A stretch of 64,000 nt of DNA from Streptomyces marianii (GCF_005795905.1 NZ_VAWE01000001.1:6685001-6749000), one strand, 5' to 3'; positions 42,274-50,908 are shown, numbered from the stretch's first letter. Made by a program: numbers and translations. The notes: a model not told the origin generated them from the sequence alone.

Positions 42274-42900
42274 TCAGGTGTTCCCCTGGGCCAGCAGGGA
42301 CTTGACCAGCGCCCGCAGGGACGCGGCGAACAGCCGCTCCGGGTCGGCGGGGCGCGCCAGCGCACGGGCCAGGGCCGGGTCCTTGCGCGCGCTCACGGAC
42401 TTCCGCGGCAGCTCCCGTCCGGGTTCCCCCGCCGGCGCCGGCCCGCGCGCGCACTCGACCAGGACGAAGCCGACCACCTGGAACTGCACCGCGCGGACCG
42501 CCTCGGCGGCTCGCGCTCCCCGCAGTCCGGCGGTGTGCACCTCGCGGACGAGCGCGCGCTGTGCGGGCAGGAACACCCGCTCGGTCAGGCCGCGTTCATG
42601 GACCATGGCGATCAGATGGGGTCGGGCGTGCAGTTCGCCGCGCAGCCGGCGGGCGACCGAGGCGATCCGGGTGGCCGGGGTGCGTCCGGTCGGCTGTATC
42701 GCCCCCATCTCCTCCACCGCCCGATCCATGAGCGCGTCGAGCAGCGACTCGCGATTGCCGATGTGCCAGTAGATGGAGGTCACGGCCGTACCGAGCCGGG
42801 CGGCGAGCCCCCGCATGGTGAGCGCGTCGGGGCCGTGCTGTTTCACGAGGTCGTCCGCTGCCTCCAGCACCTGCTCGCGGGTCAGTACGGTACGTGACAT
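42274..42900 (-). CDS. TetR family transcriptional regulator
   Basis: 208-residue repressor. The N-terminal HTH (LTREQVLEAADDLVKQHGPDALTMRGLAARLGTAVTSIYWHIGNRESLLDALMDRAVEE, 6-64) is followed by an alpha-helical ligand domain of unknown specificity. It diverges from a VIT-family transporter gene and the gap holds a perfect dyad TGTAAC-TGC-GTTACA. It probably represses itself and that neighbour. ATG start. Confidence 0.9.
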   Translation of the reverse strand: MSRTVLTREQVLEAADDLVKQHGPDALTMRGLAARLGTAVTSIYWHIGNRESLLDALMDRAVEEMGAIQPTGRTPATRIASVARRLRGELHARPHLIAMVHERGLTERVFLPAQRALVREVHTAGLRGARAAEAVRAVQFQVVGFVLVECARGPAPAGEPGRELPRKSVSARKDPALARALARPADPERLFAASLRALVKSLLAQGNT

Positions 42901-42963
42901 GTAACCCCCATCTGCGGTCAACCCCGTTGAGGAAACGGATCCTTGTTCTCCATCGGCCGACGG

Positions 42964-42978
42964 TGTAACTGCGTTACA
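42964..42978. promoter_or_regulatory. Candidate TetR operator
   Basis: Perfect palindrome TGTAACTGCGTTACA (6-bp arms, 3-bp centre) 64 bp upstream of the tetR-type start and 95 bp upstream of the VIT gene. Confidence 0.65.
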
Positions 42979-43072
42979 GGCGGGTGCCCGGCGGTATACC
43001 TCGCACCGGCACCGCCTCCGGCGCGCGTGTGGCGTCCGTCCCCGCGCCGCCGGGAGTGAGACCCTCCCTGGC

Positions 43073-43786
43073 GTGACGCAACCGACACCCCACCACGAGC
43101 CCCACGACACCTCCATGGGCACCCGCCTCAACTGGCTCCGCGCCGCGGTCCTCGGCGCCAACGACGGCATCGTGTCGACCGCGGGCCTCGTGGTCGGCGT
43201 GGCCGGTGCGACGAGCGACCGCGCGGCGCTGCTGACCGCCGGACTCGCCGGACTGCTCGCCGGATCCATGTCGATGGCCGCGGGCGAGTACGTCTCGGTC
43301 TCGACCCAGCGCGACTCGGAGAAGGCGGCCCTGGCCCTGGAGAAGCGGGAGCTCAGCGAACAGCCCGCGGCCGAACTCGACGAACTGACCGCTCTGCTGG
43401 CGGCCCGCGGCCTCTCCCGCGAGGTCGCCCGCGCGGCGGCGGAGCAGCTCACCGCACGCGACGCGCTCCGCGCCCACGCCGGGGTCGAGCTCGGCATCAA
43501 CCCCGACGAACTCGCCAACCCCTGGCACGCGGCCGGCGCCAGCTTCCTGGCCTTCACGGTGGGTGCCCTGCTGCCGCTGCTGGCCATCGTCCTGCCGTCG
43601 ACCACCGCCCGGCTGCCGGTGACGGTCGTGTCGGTGCTGCTCGCCCTCGCCTTCACCGGGTGGTGGAGCGCCCGCCTCGGCGCGGCTCCGGCCGGGCGGG
43701 CGATGGTGCGCAACGTGTGCGGGGGCGCGCTGGCGATGGGGGTCACGTACGCGGCGGGCTCGCTGCTGGGGGCCGCGGGGATCTGA
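43073..43786 (+). CDS. VIT family iron/manganese transporter
   Basis: 237-residue membrane protein of the VIT1/CCC1 family, which moves Fe2+ or Mn2+ out of the cytoplasm. RAAVLGANDGIVSTAGLVVGVAGA and AGSMSMAAGEYVSVSTQRDSE are diagnostic. A cytoplasmic metal-binding stretch (EKAALALEKRELSEQPAAELDEL..) precedes three C-terminal helices. GTG start. Divergent TetR regulator with operator between; the inducing signal might be a metal or an unrelated ligand. Confidence 0.9.
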   Translation: MTQPTPHHEPHDTSMGTRLNWLRAAVLGANDGIVSTAGLVVGVAGATSDRAALLTAGLAGLLAGSMSMAAGEYVSVSTQRDSEKAALALEKRELSEQPAAELDELTALLAARGLSREVARAAAEQLTARDALRAHAGVELGINPDELANPWHAAGASFLAFTVGALLPLLAIVLPSTTARLPVTVVSVLLALAFTGWWSARLGAAPAGRAMVRNVCGGALAMGVTYAAGSLLGAAGI

Positions 43787-43828
43787 CGCCGCCGCGCCGC
43801 ACCTCCCCGCACACTCGGCGGAAGTCGC

Positions 43829-44176
43829 CACGCCCTGCCCGCGGGGCGGCTTCCGGTGCTCGCCCGGCAGCGACGGCGGCCAGGGCGGGGCCGTGCGCGT
43901 CCCGTTCGCCGACGCGACCCTGGTCGGGCTCCCCGCCGCCGCGCTCTCCGACGAACGGCTGCCGGCCGCGCTCCTCGCCCTCTCCGACGTCCTCGGCAGG
44001 GCCACCACGCCGCGCTCGGCGCGGGCGTCACCAAGGGCAGCACCGTCGACGTCGTCGGTGACGGCACGGTCGGCCCGTCTCCGGTCCCCGACCTGACGGT
44101 CGGTCTGGACGGCGTCCCCGAGGGCTACCGAGCCATGGACGGGCGCACGGCCCTGAAGGTCCTCGTCAAGCCCTGA
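43829..44176 (+). pseudogene. Zinc-dependent alcohol dehydrogenase pseudogene
   Basis: Fragments of a medium-chain alcohol dehydrogenase are recognisable in order. First CPRGGFRCSPGSDGGQGGAV and VRVPFADATLVGLP...LLALSDVLG in one frame, then HHAALGAGVTKGSTVDVVGDG in another frame (frameshift near 44005). The text then jumps directly to the C-terminus PDLTVGLDGVPEGYRAMDGRTALKVLVKP. The N-terminal third and most of the NAD-binding domain are deleted. No start signal remains. Confidence 0.8.
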
Positions 44177-44270
44177 GCCGCCGGGGGGCCGCGCCGGACC
44201 TCCCGGCCGGGTTCGTCCGGTGAAACCGCGTCAGCCGGTACGGCAGCCGCCGTCCGGCCGCCCACGCCAA

Positions 44271-44306
44271 GGGGCCCGGGCATGATTCCCACCACGCCCG
44301 GGCCCC
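44271..44306. terminator. Terminator of the subtilase gene
   Basis: Perfect 11-bp stem (GGGGCCCGGGC / GCCCGGGCCCC) with a 14-base loop, 60 bp beyond the minus-strand protease stop; also serves the convergent remnant. Confidence 0.75.
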
Positions 44307-44365
44307 TCTTCCGTGCCCACGGCCGCCCGGTGGACGGCGAACCGCCTACCGGCCGACGTGACCGG

Positions 44366-45904
44366 CTACCAGCGCACCGCGTCCAGCGCGTCCGCCATAC
44401 CGGCGCCGTAGAAGCCGTTCTTGCTCTTGCCGCCCTCGCACACCGCGTCGACCGTGCCGTCGCCGTTGATGTCGTACGGGTTGGTGCACGGACGGTCATC
44501 GGCCTGTGCGTACAGCAGGGCCTTCACCCCGGCGGCCGACAGCCGCGGGTGCTTCGACTTGATCAGCGCGACGACACCCGCGACGTGCGGGGACGCCATG
44601 GACGTGCCCGCCTTGTAGTTCCAGGTGTGGCCGCCCCTGAACGTCGTCGAGAGGATCAGCCCGCTGGTGGCGGGGGCCTCCGGCGGCTGGAGGGCGGTGG
44701 AGTCGCCGCCCGGCGCCGCGATGTCCACGATCCCGAGGCCGTAGTTCGAGTACGAGGACTTGAGCCCCTTGGCCCCGGTCGCCGACACCGTCACCACACC
44801 CGGCAGCATGGCCGGGATGTCCGGGCACTCGCGCGGGCTGACGACCCGTGAGACCGGCGTGGTGTCGTTCGGGCTCGTCGTGTCGGTGACCGCGTCGGAG
44901 GTGAGGTCGGTCCGGGAGTTGCCGGCCGAGGCGACGTTCACCACGCCCTTGCGCTCCGCGTACCTGGTGGCCCGGGCGAGAGTCTCGACGAGGGCCTTCT
45001 GGTCCTCGTCGTTCTTGCAGTTGTAGAGCCACGGGTCGACGTAGTAGCTGTTGTTGGTCACGTCGGCACCGTGGTCCGCGGCCCACATGAAGCCGCAGAG
45101 GACCGCCTCGGTGTAGAAGAACCCGTCCGGGTTCGCCACCTTCAGGCTGGACACCTTCACACCGGGCGCGACGCCCGTGACGCCGAAGCCGTTCTTCGCG
45201 GCGGCGATGGTGCCCGCCACGTGCATTCCGTGGTCGCTCTCGTCCGCCGCCGGACGCCATGCGTCGTTCTCCGTGACCGGTACGCCGCTCACGCAGTTCG
45301 CGGAGGCCCGGCGGTCGAAGTTCGGCGCGATGTCCGGGTGGGTGTCGTCGACACCCGAGTCCAGGACGGCGACCGTGACCTTGCTGCTGCCCAGCGAGCG
45401 CTGATGGGCCTTGTCGGCCTTGATGGCGGGCAGGTCCCACTGCAGGGGCTCCAGCGGGTCCTGCTCGTCGGTCGCCCTGGCCGCGGCCGCCTTCGCCTGC
45501 GCGGCGGTCAACGGCTGCTCGGCCTCGATGGCGTTGTCCCGCTGGGGGACCAGCGGGTTGGTACGCGTGGCGCCCGCCGAGGCGACGCCCTTCACGGTGC
45601 GGATCTGCCGCGCGAAGTCAGGGTTCTGCGAATGGACGACGACGACGCCGATCCGGTCGTAGGCGATCACCACCGTTCCGCCGGCCTTCGCGACCGCCCG
45701 CTTCACCCTGGCGACGGCCGATCGGCCGCCGTCCACGTTGACGACGTACGACAGCTTCGGGCCGTTGGTCGAGACGGCGGCGGGCGTGTCGTCGGCGGGG
45801 GCGGCGGTCGCCGCACCCGCGGGCAGGAATCCGAGCGAGGCCGTGAGCGCCAGACCCGCGGGCAGTGCTATCGCGCGCGTCCGTCTGGGTCGCAGATGAG
45901 CCAT
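44366..45904 (-). CDS. Secreted S8 family serine peptidase (subtilase)
   Basis: 512-residue exported subtilisin-like protease. A signal peptide (1-35, arginine-rich then hydrophobic, AGAATAAPA) and an inhibitor-type propeptide (about 48-120) precede the catalytic domain. The triad is Asp182 (AVLDSGVDDTHPD), His225 (ESDHGMHVAGT) and Ser435 (AGTSMASPHVAG), with the oxyanion Asn329 in ASAGNS. There is no C-terminal sorting or P-domain, so it is probably released. ATG start. Confidence 0.94.
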   Translation of the reverse strand: MAHLRPRRTRAIALPAGLALTASLGFLPAGAATAAPADDTPAAVSTNGPKLSYVVNVDGGRSAVARVKRAVAKAGGTVVIAYDRIGVVVVHSQNPDFARQIRTVKGVASAGATRTNPLVPQRDNAIEAEQPLTAAQAKAAAARATDEQDPLEPLQWDLPAIKADKAHQRSLGSSKVTVAVLDSGVDDTHPDIAPNFDRRASANCVSGVPVTENDAWRPAADESDHGMHVAGTIAAAKNGFGVTGVAPGVKVSSLKVANPDGFFYTEAVLCGFMWAADHGADVTNNSYYVDPWLYNCKNDEDQKALVETLARATRYAERKGVVNVASAGNSRTDLTSDAVTDTTSPNDTTPVSRVVSPRECPDIPAMLPGVVTVSATGAKGLKSSYSNYGLGIVDIAAPGGDSTALQPPEAPATSGLILSTTFRGGHTWNYKAGTSMASPHVAGVVALIKSKHPRLSAAGVKALLYAQADDRPCTNPYDINGDGTVDAVCEGGKSKNGFYGAGMADALDAVRW

Positions 45905-46179
45905 GGGATCTCCACATCATCCGGTTGGCCGCCCAGACACCCCGTGCGTATGGGCGGGTACATGACGAGTGAAGCTATCGCCGATCATCCGGGCGCATCA
46001 ACGACCTGGGGAGTCCGGTTCCGGAAATCGGGCGGAAAAGCGAGCACGAATGCGCCGGGAGGTGAACCGCCTCGCGGTGTGCGCCGTGCCGTTGGCAGAG
46101 GGAGGGGCGAGCCGCCCCGCTCCCCGTACGAGACCCCGTCCCGTCCATGTCTGCCGCACCCGCGGCGCGAGGAGAGTCC

Positions 46180-46545
46180 GTGACCACCGATGCACCGCCG
46201 CCCGCAGGGGACAAGGACCTCGGTCCAGCCCAGCCCACGACCGAAGCGTTCGTCGAGGTGCAGGAGAGCGCGGAATTCGCCGAACTGCGCCGCACCTACC
46301 GCTCCTTCGCCTTCCCCCTGACCGTCGCCTTCATCCTGTGGTACCTGCTGTACGTCCTGCTGTCCAACTACGCGGGCGGCTTCATGGGCACCCGGCTCTT
46401 CGGCAACATCAACGTGGCCTTCGTCCTCGGCCTCGCCCAGTTCGCCACCACCTTCCTCATCGCCTGGTTCTACGCGCGGCACGCGGCCGAGAAGCTCGAC
46501 CCCAGGGCGGATGCGCTCAAGTCCCGTATGGAGGCCGACGCATGA
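46180..46545 (+). CDS. DUF485 membrane protein
   Basis: 121-residue protein with a polar N-terminus (1-35) and a DUF485 domain: FAELRRTYRSFAFPLTVAFILWYLLYVLLSNYAGGFM (helix 1) and NVAFVLGLAQFATTFLIAWFYARHA (helix 2). DUF485 proteins (YjcH) are encoded next to acetate permease ActP. The GTG at 46180 has AGGAGA 5 nt upstream; an ATG at 46147 is weaker. Its stop overlaps the actP start by 4 bp. Confidence 0.9.
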   Translation: MTTDAPPPAGDKDLGPAQPTTEAFVEVQESAEFAELRRTYRSFAFPLTVAFILWYLLYVLLSNYAGGFMGTRLFGNINVAFVLGLAQFATTFLIAWFYARHAAEKLDPRADALKSRMEADA

Positions 46546-48176
46546 GCAGCACGACACTCCAGGCCGTCCGGCTCGCGGCGGCGGGCGACGCCGGTGAGCA
46601 CCGCCCGCTGATCATCACCCTGTTCGCGGCCTTCGTCGTCGCGACGCTGTTCATCACCGTCTGGGCCGGCCGGCAGACCAGGGACGCCGCCGACTTCTAC
46701 GCCGGCGGACGCCAGTTCACCGGCTTCCAGAACGGACTCGCCATCTCAGGCGACTACATGTCCGCCGCGTCCTTCCTCGGAATCGCCGGCGCCATCGCCC
46801 TCTTCGGGTACGACGGCTTCCTCTACTCCATCGGCTTCCTCGTCGCCTGGCTGGTCGCCCTGCTGCTCGTCGCCGAACCGCTGCGCAACTCCGGCCGGTT
46901 CACCATGGGCGACGTCCTCGCGTACCGGATGCGGCAGCGGCCGGTGCGCACCGCCGCCGGCACGTCCACGATCGTCGTCTCGATCTTCTACCTGCTCGCC
47001 CAGATGGCCGGCGCCGGCGTGCTCGTCTCGCTGCTGCTCGGCATCACCAGCGACGCCGGGAAGATCGCCATCGTCGGCCTCGTCGGCGTGCTGATGATCC
47101 TCTACGTCACCATCGGCGGGATGAAGGGCACCACCTGGGTGCAGATGGTCAAGGCCGTCCTGCTGATCGCGGGCACCCTGCTCATCACCTTCCTGGTGCT
47201 GTGGAAGTTCAACTTCAACGTCTCCGACCTGCTCGGCACCGCGGCCGCGCAGAGCGGCAAGGGCGCGGCCTTCCTGGAGCCGGGCCTGAAGTACGGCGCC
47301 ACCGGCACCTCCAAGCTGGACTTCCTCTCGCTCGGCATCGCCCTGGTGCTCGGCACCGCCGGTCTGCCGCACATCCTGATCCGCTTCTACACCGTGCCCA
47401 CCGCCAGGGCCGCCCGTAAGTCGGTCATCTGGGCCATCGGCATCATCGGCGCGTTCTACCTGATGACGATCGCGCTGGGCTTCGGCGCGGCCGCCCTGGT
47501 CGGTCCGGAGGAGATCACGGCCTCCAACAAGGCCGGAAACACCGCGGCCCCGCTGCTCGCCCTGCACATCGGCGGCGCCGACTCCGCCGGCGGCGCGGTC
47601 CTGCTGGCCGTGATCTCGGCGGTCGCGTTCGCCACCATCCTCGCCGTCGTCGCCGGGCTCACCCTGGCCTCCTCCTCGTCGTTCGCGCACGACATCTACG
47701 CCAGCGTCATCCGAAAGGGCCAGGCCACCGAGAAGGAGGAGGTCCGCGCGGCCCGCTGGGCGACCGTCCTCATCGGCGTCGTCTCCATCGGGCTGGGTGC
47801 CATGGCCCGCGATCTGAACGTGGCCGGGCTCGTGGCGCTCGCCTTCGCCGTCGCCGCGTCCGCGAACCTGCCGACGATCCTCTACAGCCTGTTCTGGAAG
47901 AGGTTCACGACCTCGGGTGCCCTGTGGTCCATCTACGGCGGTCTGGTCTCGTCGGTGGTGCTCGTGCTGTTCTCCCCGGTCGTCTCCGGCAAGCCCTCGT
48001 CGATGTTCCCCTCGGTGGACTTCGCCTGGTTCCCGCTGGAGAACCCCGGGCTCGTCTCCATCCCGCTGGGCTTCCTGCTCGGCTGGATCGGCTCCCTGCT
48101 GTCCGGGGAGGAGCCGGACCGGGGCAAGTACGCGGAGCTGGAGGTCAAGTCCCTCACGGGCGTCGGCGCCCACTGA
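46542..48176 (+). CDS. actP: Cation/acetate symporter
   Basis: 544-residue sodium:solute symporter of the ActP type with about 13 membrane helices, importing acetate and related short-chain acids. Diagnostic parts are ADFYAGGRQFTGFQNGLAISGDYMSAASFLGIAG, LGTAGLPHILIRFYTVPTARAARKSV and LASSSSFAHDIYASVIRKG. ATG overlaps the DUF485 stop. A large imperfect hairpin lies 50-95 bp after the stop. Confidence 0.94.
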   Translation: MSSTTLQAVRLAAAGDAGEHRPLIITLFAAFVVATLFITVWAGRQTRDAADFYAGGRQFTGFQNGLAISGDYMSAASFLGIAGAIALFGYDGFLYSIGFLVAWLVALLLVAEPLRNSGRFTMGDVLAYRMRQRPVRTAAGTSTIVVSIFYLLAQMAGAGVLVSLLLGITSDAGKIAIVGLVGVLMILYVTIGGMKGTTWVQMVKAVLLIAGTLLITFLVLWKFNFNVSDLLGTAAAQSGKGAAFLEPGLKYGATGTSKLDFLSLGIALVLGTAGLPHILIRFYTVPTARAARKSVIWAIGIIGAFYLMTIALGFGAAALVGPEEITASNKAGNTAAPLLALHIGGADSAGGAVLLAVISAVAFATILAVVAGLTLASSSSFAHDIYASVIRKGQATEKEEVRAARWATVLIGVVSIGLGAMARDLNVAGLVALAFAVAASANLPTILYSLFWKRFTTSGALWSIYGGLVSSVVLVLFSPVVSGKPSSMFPSVDFAWFPLENPGLVSIPLGFLLGWIGSLLSGEEPDRGKYAELEVKSLTGVGAH

Positions 48177-48218
48177 GGAACCTCACCGGCGCCGGCCTGC
48201 GCCGAGGAGGAGAACGAA

Positions 48219-48245
48219 ATGCGCCCGTACGCGGTCGCGTCGTAG
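48219..48245 (+). CDS. Eight-residue micro-ORF overlapping a long hairpin
   Basis: ATG with an exceptionally strong Shine-Dalgarno (GAGGAGGAG at 48204-48212) encodes MRPYAVAS followed by TAG. Its second half and stop lie in the left arm of a palindrome with 11-bp arms (48236-48246 with 48249-48259) within a larger imperfect hairpin (48227-48272). It could be a leader peptide for moaA, a translated terminator of actP, or chance; low certainty. Confidence 0.35.
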   Translation: MRPYAVAS

Positions 48246-48259
48246 GGTCCTACGACGCG
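48236..48259. terminator. Palindromic hairpin between actP and moaA
   Basis: Eleven-bp perfect arms with a 2-base centre, extended outward by CGCGG/CCGCG pairing to about 48230-48265. Probable actP terminator or an attenuator before moaA. Confidence 0.6.
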
Positions 48260-48288
48260 GCCGCGCCGTACCTCGTGGCAAACGGCCC

Positions 48289-48317
48289 CTGCCGTTGTCC
48301 GAGGTCTCGCGTAGGCT
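48289..48317 (+). promoter_or_regulatory. Candidate moaA promoter
   Basis: CTGCCG (48289-48294), 17-bp spacer and TAGGCT (48312-48317) in sigma-HrdB-like arrangement, 90 bp before the moaA start. The -35 match is weak. Confidence 0.35.
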
Positions 48318-48406
48318 CGCCCGCAGGACGAGTTCCTCATCCATGGGACGCGTGATTCACGGGACGCGTGCCAGTAAGACTTCCGAACCCGGGGAGGGGG
48401 CCGACA

Positions 48407-49396
48407 GTGCTCATCGACACCTACGGCCGTGTGGCCACCGACCTGCGGGTCTCGCTCACCGACCGGTGCAACCTCCGGTGTTCGTACTGCATGCCGGAAG
48501 AGGGCCTGCAGTGGCTGTCCAAGACCACCCTGCTCACCGACGACGAGATCGTCCGGCTCGTCCGCATCGCGGTGACGCGGCTCGGGATCACCGAGGTCCG
48601 CTTCACCGGCGGTGAGCCCCTGCTGCGGCCCGGCCTCGTCGGGATCGTGGAGCGCTGCGCCGTGCTGGAGCCCCGCCCCAAGCTCTCGCTGACCACGAAC
48701 GGCATAGGACTGAAGCGCACCGCGACGGCCCTGAAGGCCGCCGGGCTGGACCGGGTCAACGTCTCGCTGGACACGCTCCGCCCCGACGTCTTCAAGACCC
48801 TCACCCGCCGCGACCGACACCACGACGTCGTCGAGGGCCTGGAGGCCGCCCGCGAGGCCGGGCTGACCCCCGTGAAGGTCAACACGGTGCTGATGCCGGG
48901 GCTCAACGCCGACGAGGCTCCCGAACTGCTCGCCTGGGCCGTCGAGCACGCCTACGAGCTGCGTTTCATCGAGCAGATGCCGCTCGACGCCCAGCACGGC
49001 TGGAAGCGTGACGGGATGATCACCGCGGGTGACATCCTGCAGTCCCTGCGTACCCGTTTCGAGCTCACCCCCGAGGGCGAACAGGCCCGTGGCTCCGCGC
49101 CCGCGGAGCGCTGGCTGGTGGACGGCGGCCCGCACCGCGTCGGGGTCATCGCCTCGGTCACCCGGCCCTTCTGCAGCGCCTGCGACCGCACCCGTCTGAC
49201 CGCCGACGGGCAGGTCCGCACCTGTCTGTTCGCCCGCGAGGAGACCGATCTGCGCGGCGCGCTGCGCTCCGGCGCGCCGGACGAGGAGATCGCCCGGATC
49301 TGGAAGCTCGCGATGTGGGGGAAGAAGGCGGGATCGGGCCTGGACGACCCCGAGTTCCTCCAGCCGCAGCGCTCCATGTCAGCGATCGGCGGCTGA
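48407..49396 (+). CDS. moaA: GTP 3',8-cyclase
   Basis: 329-residue radical-SAM enzyme for the first step of molybdenum cofactor synthesis. The SAM cluster motif is CNLRCSYC (Cys21, Cys25, Cys28). FTGGEPLLRPGL is the SAM-binding region. The C-terminal second cluster has FCSACDRTRLTADGQVRTC. The protein ends in GG (SAIGG), as required in active MoaA. GTG at 48407 with GGGGAGG upstream. Other moa genes are not in the window. Its 3' end overlaps a convergent gene by 18 bp. Confidence 0.95.
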   Translation: MLIDTYGRVATDLRVSLTDRCNLRCSYCMPEEGLQWLSKTTLLTDDEIVRLVRIAVTRLGITEVRFTGGEPLLRPGLVGIVERCAVLEPRPKLSLTTNGIGLKRTATALKAAGLDRVNVSLDTLRPDVFKTLTRRDRHHDVVEGLEAAREAGLTPVKVNTVLMPGLNADEAPELLAWAVEHAYELRFIEQMPLDAQHGWKRDGMITAGDILQSLRTRFELTPEGEQARGSAPAERWLVDGGPHRVGVIASVTRPFCSACDRTRLTADGQVRTCLFAREETDLRGALRSGAPDEEIARIWKLAMWGKKAGSGLDDPEFLQPQRSMSAIGG

Positions 49397-49639
49397 GCCC
49401 CGTCCGTCGCCGGACGCCGGGCTCTCCCACTCGTCGAGCGTCACGACGTCCTTCAGGAAGCCCCGCACCCCGAGGAACCGGGACAGGTGCTCTCGGTGCT
49501 CCTCGCAGGCCAGCCACGTCTTGCGGCGCTCCGGAGTGTGCAGCTTCGGGTTGTTCCAGGCCAGCACCCACACCGCGGCGGCTCGGCAGCCCTTCGCGGA
49601 GCAGACGGGGATCTCGGCGCTCACCGGGTCGGTACTCAC
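49379..49639 (-). CDS. Small conserved protein with Cys/His pairs
   Basis: 86-residue protein: VCSAKGCRAAAVWVLAWNNPKLHTPERRKTWLACEEHREHLSRFLGVRGFLKDVVTLDEWE is the conserved core. CSAKGC and CEEH suggest one zinc site. Streptomyces homologues carry inconsistent names; function unknown. GTG with GGAG upstream. Its end overlaps the 3' end of moaA by 18 bp on the opposite strand. Confidence 0.72.
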   Translation of the reverse strand: MSTDPVSAEIPVCSAKGCRAAAVWVLAWNNPKLHTPERRKTWLACEEHREHLSRFLGVRGFLKDVVTLDEWESPASGDGRGSAADR

Positions 49640-49841
49640 CGGATCATTCTCCACAACGAGGCGACGCCGAGCAGCCACGGGGGGAGCTGCCCGGCGTCGG
49701 TCCGTCGCTCCGACGGGGGATGCGGAGCGCACTGGCAGTATGTCACGCGGAACGGGCCGTGGTGCACCGGAACTTCATGATTGATCTGAGCTTTTCCTGA
49801 GCTTGCCGGCGCGCCTGCCGTCGGCGTCGCCGAGCCGCCGC

Positions 49842-50267
49842 TCAGCCCTGCCGGGACTTCCGCGCCGGGGCGTCTTCCGCTCGGCATTCCGCATCGCCCT
49901 TCGCGTGCTCCGCCCCTGCCGCTGGCCCGGGGTGCGCCGCGTCCGCCGGCGCCGGCCGAGGCGCCGGCGGACCGCTCTCCAGTGCAGGCCTCGTGGGTGC
50001 CGGTACGAAGGTGGCGAGCGGCTTCGGGGCACTCTCGCGGCCCGCGTTGGCGATCACCACGGCGATGTAGGGAAGGACCGCACCGAGTACCAGTGCCACG
50101 ACCGCCACATGGCGCTCGACGTTCCAGAGGACCGCGGCGAGGATCACCGCGAGGGTGCGGACCGACATGGAGATCACATAGCGGCGCTGGCGGCCGCGCA
50201 CATCCTCGGCCAGCCCCTGGCGGGCGCCGGTGATCCGGAAGACCTCGGTCTCCTTGTGCTTCCGCAT
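49842..50267 (-). CDS. DUF3099 membrane protein
   Basis: 141-residue protein with the DUF3099 core (VFRITGARQGLAEDVRGRQRRYVISMSVRTLAVILAAVL) and two membrane helices (about 33-50 and 55-75). A Pro/Ala-rich C-terminal tail follows. Function unknown; the family is widespread in actinomycetes. ATG at 50267. Confidence 0.85.
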   Translation of the reverse strand: MRKHKETEVFRITGARQGLAEDVRGRQRRYVISMSVRTLAVILAAVLWNVERHVAVVALVLGAVLPYIAVVIANAGRESAPKPLATFVPAPTRPALESGPPAPRPAPADAAHPGPAAGAEHAKGDAECRAEDAPARKSRQG

Positions 50268-50419
50268 GTCGTTCCGCCGCTCAGCCGCCGCGCCGGGCCC
50301 TCCCCGGTGCGAACCTGTTTCCACGGTACGCCGCGGCTCCGTCGCTTTCGAGACCGGGTCCCGGGTGTCGGGCCCGAGGCTGCATCGCGCACCACGTACA
50401 CCTCTGTCCGACATGCGCC

Positions 50420-50432
50420 GTATGGCGGATAC
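50420..50432 (+). promoter_or_regulatory. GTAT-N5-ATAC motif upstream of the GlsB-family gene
   Basis: GTATGGCGGATAC, 50 nt before the ATG; nearly the same as the motif at 36287-36299. Confidence 0.35.
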
Positions 50433-50482
50433 GTCGAAACTGTCCGTAACTGCTTACGTCGATCCGAAAGCGGGAGGCAGCC

Positions 50483-50758
50483 ATGGGCTGGTTGTGGGCG
50501 ATCATCGTCGGATTCGTGCTGGGGCTGATCGCCAAGGCGATCCTGCCGGGGAAGCAGCACAGTCCGCTCTGGCTGATCACGATCTTCGGCATCATCGGCG
50601 GCATCGTCGGCAACTACCTCGCGGGAGCCTTCGGGATCGGGGAGACCCCCGGTATCGACTGGGGCCGTCACGCCCTCCAGATCATCGCCGCCCTGGTCGT
50701 CGTCGCCGTGGGCGACATGCTGTACATCGCCGTCAGCGGCAGGAAGAAGGTGGCCTGA
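50483..50758 (+). CDS. GlsB/YeaQ/YmgE family stress membrane protein
   Basis: 91-residue protein with three membrane helices (about 2-20, 30-50, 66-86): WLWAIIVGFVLGLIAKAILPGK and ITIFGIIGGIVGNYLAGAFGI are typical of the transglycosylase-associated/GlsB family. It is linked to envelope or general stress in enterococci and E. coli. ATG with GGGAGGC upstream. Monocistronic with a terminator. Confidence 0.9.
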   Translation: MGWLWAIIVGFVLGLIAKAILPGKQHSPLWLITIFGIIGGIVGNYLAGAFGIGETPGIDWGRHALQIIAALVVVAVGDMLYIAVSGRKKVA

Positions 50759-50760
50759 GG

Positions 50761-50857
50761 GGCCCGCGCGGCTCCGCGGGCCGGACTCCTGCGAGAACGG
50801 AAGCGACGGACCCGGGCGCACGGCGGCCGGACGGGAAGGTACCCGCCCGGCCGCCGT
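50761..50857. terminator. Two hairpins between the GlsB-family gene and tyrS
   Basis: GGCCCGCG-N6-CGCGGGCC (50761-50782) just after the plus-strand stop, and an 11-bp stem (50820-50830 with 50847-50857) serving the convergent tyrS. Confidence 0.78.
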
Positions 50858-50908
50858 CTTGCGTACCGCCGTGTGCCGTCTGCCGTGACCGGGGTCGTGG
50901 GCGCGGGC

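Noticed and set aside
46746..48173. A minus-strand 475-codon frame opposite actP
   Set aside because: It is the mirror of a highly hydrophobic transporter and its translation is a Gly/Arg/Asp-rich mixture typical of antisense shadows.
48407..48445. Molybdenum-cofactor riboswitch before moaA
   Set aside because: The leader has no recognisable conserved core; the hairpin upstream is a simple palindrome.
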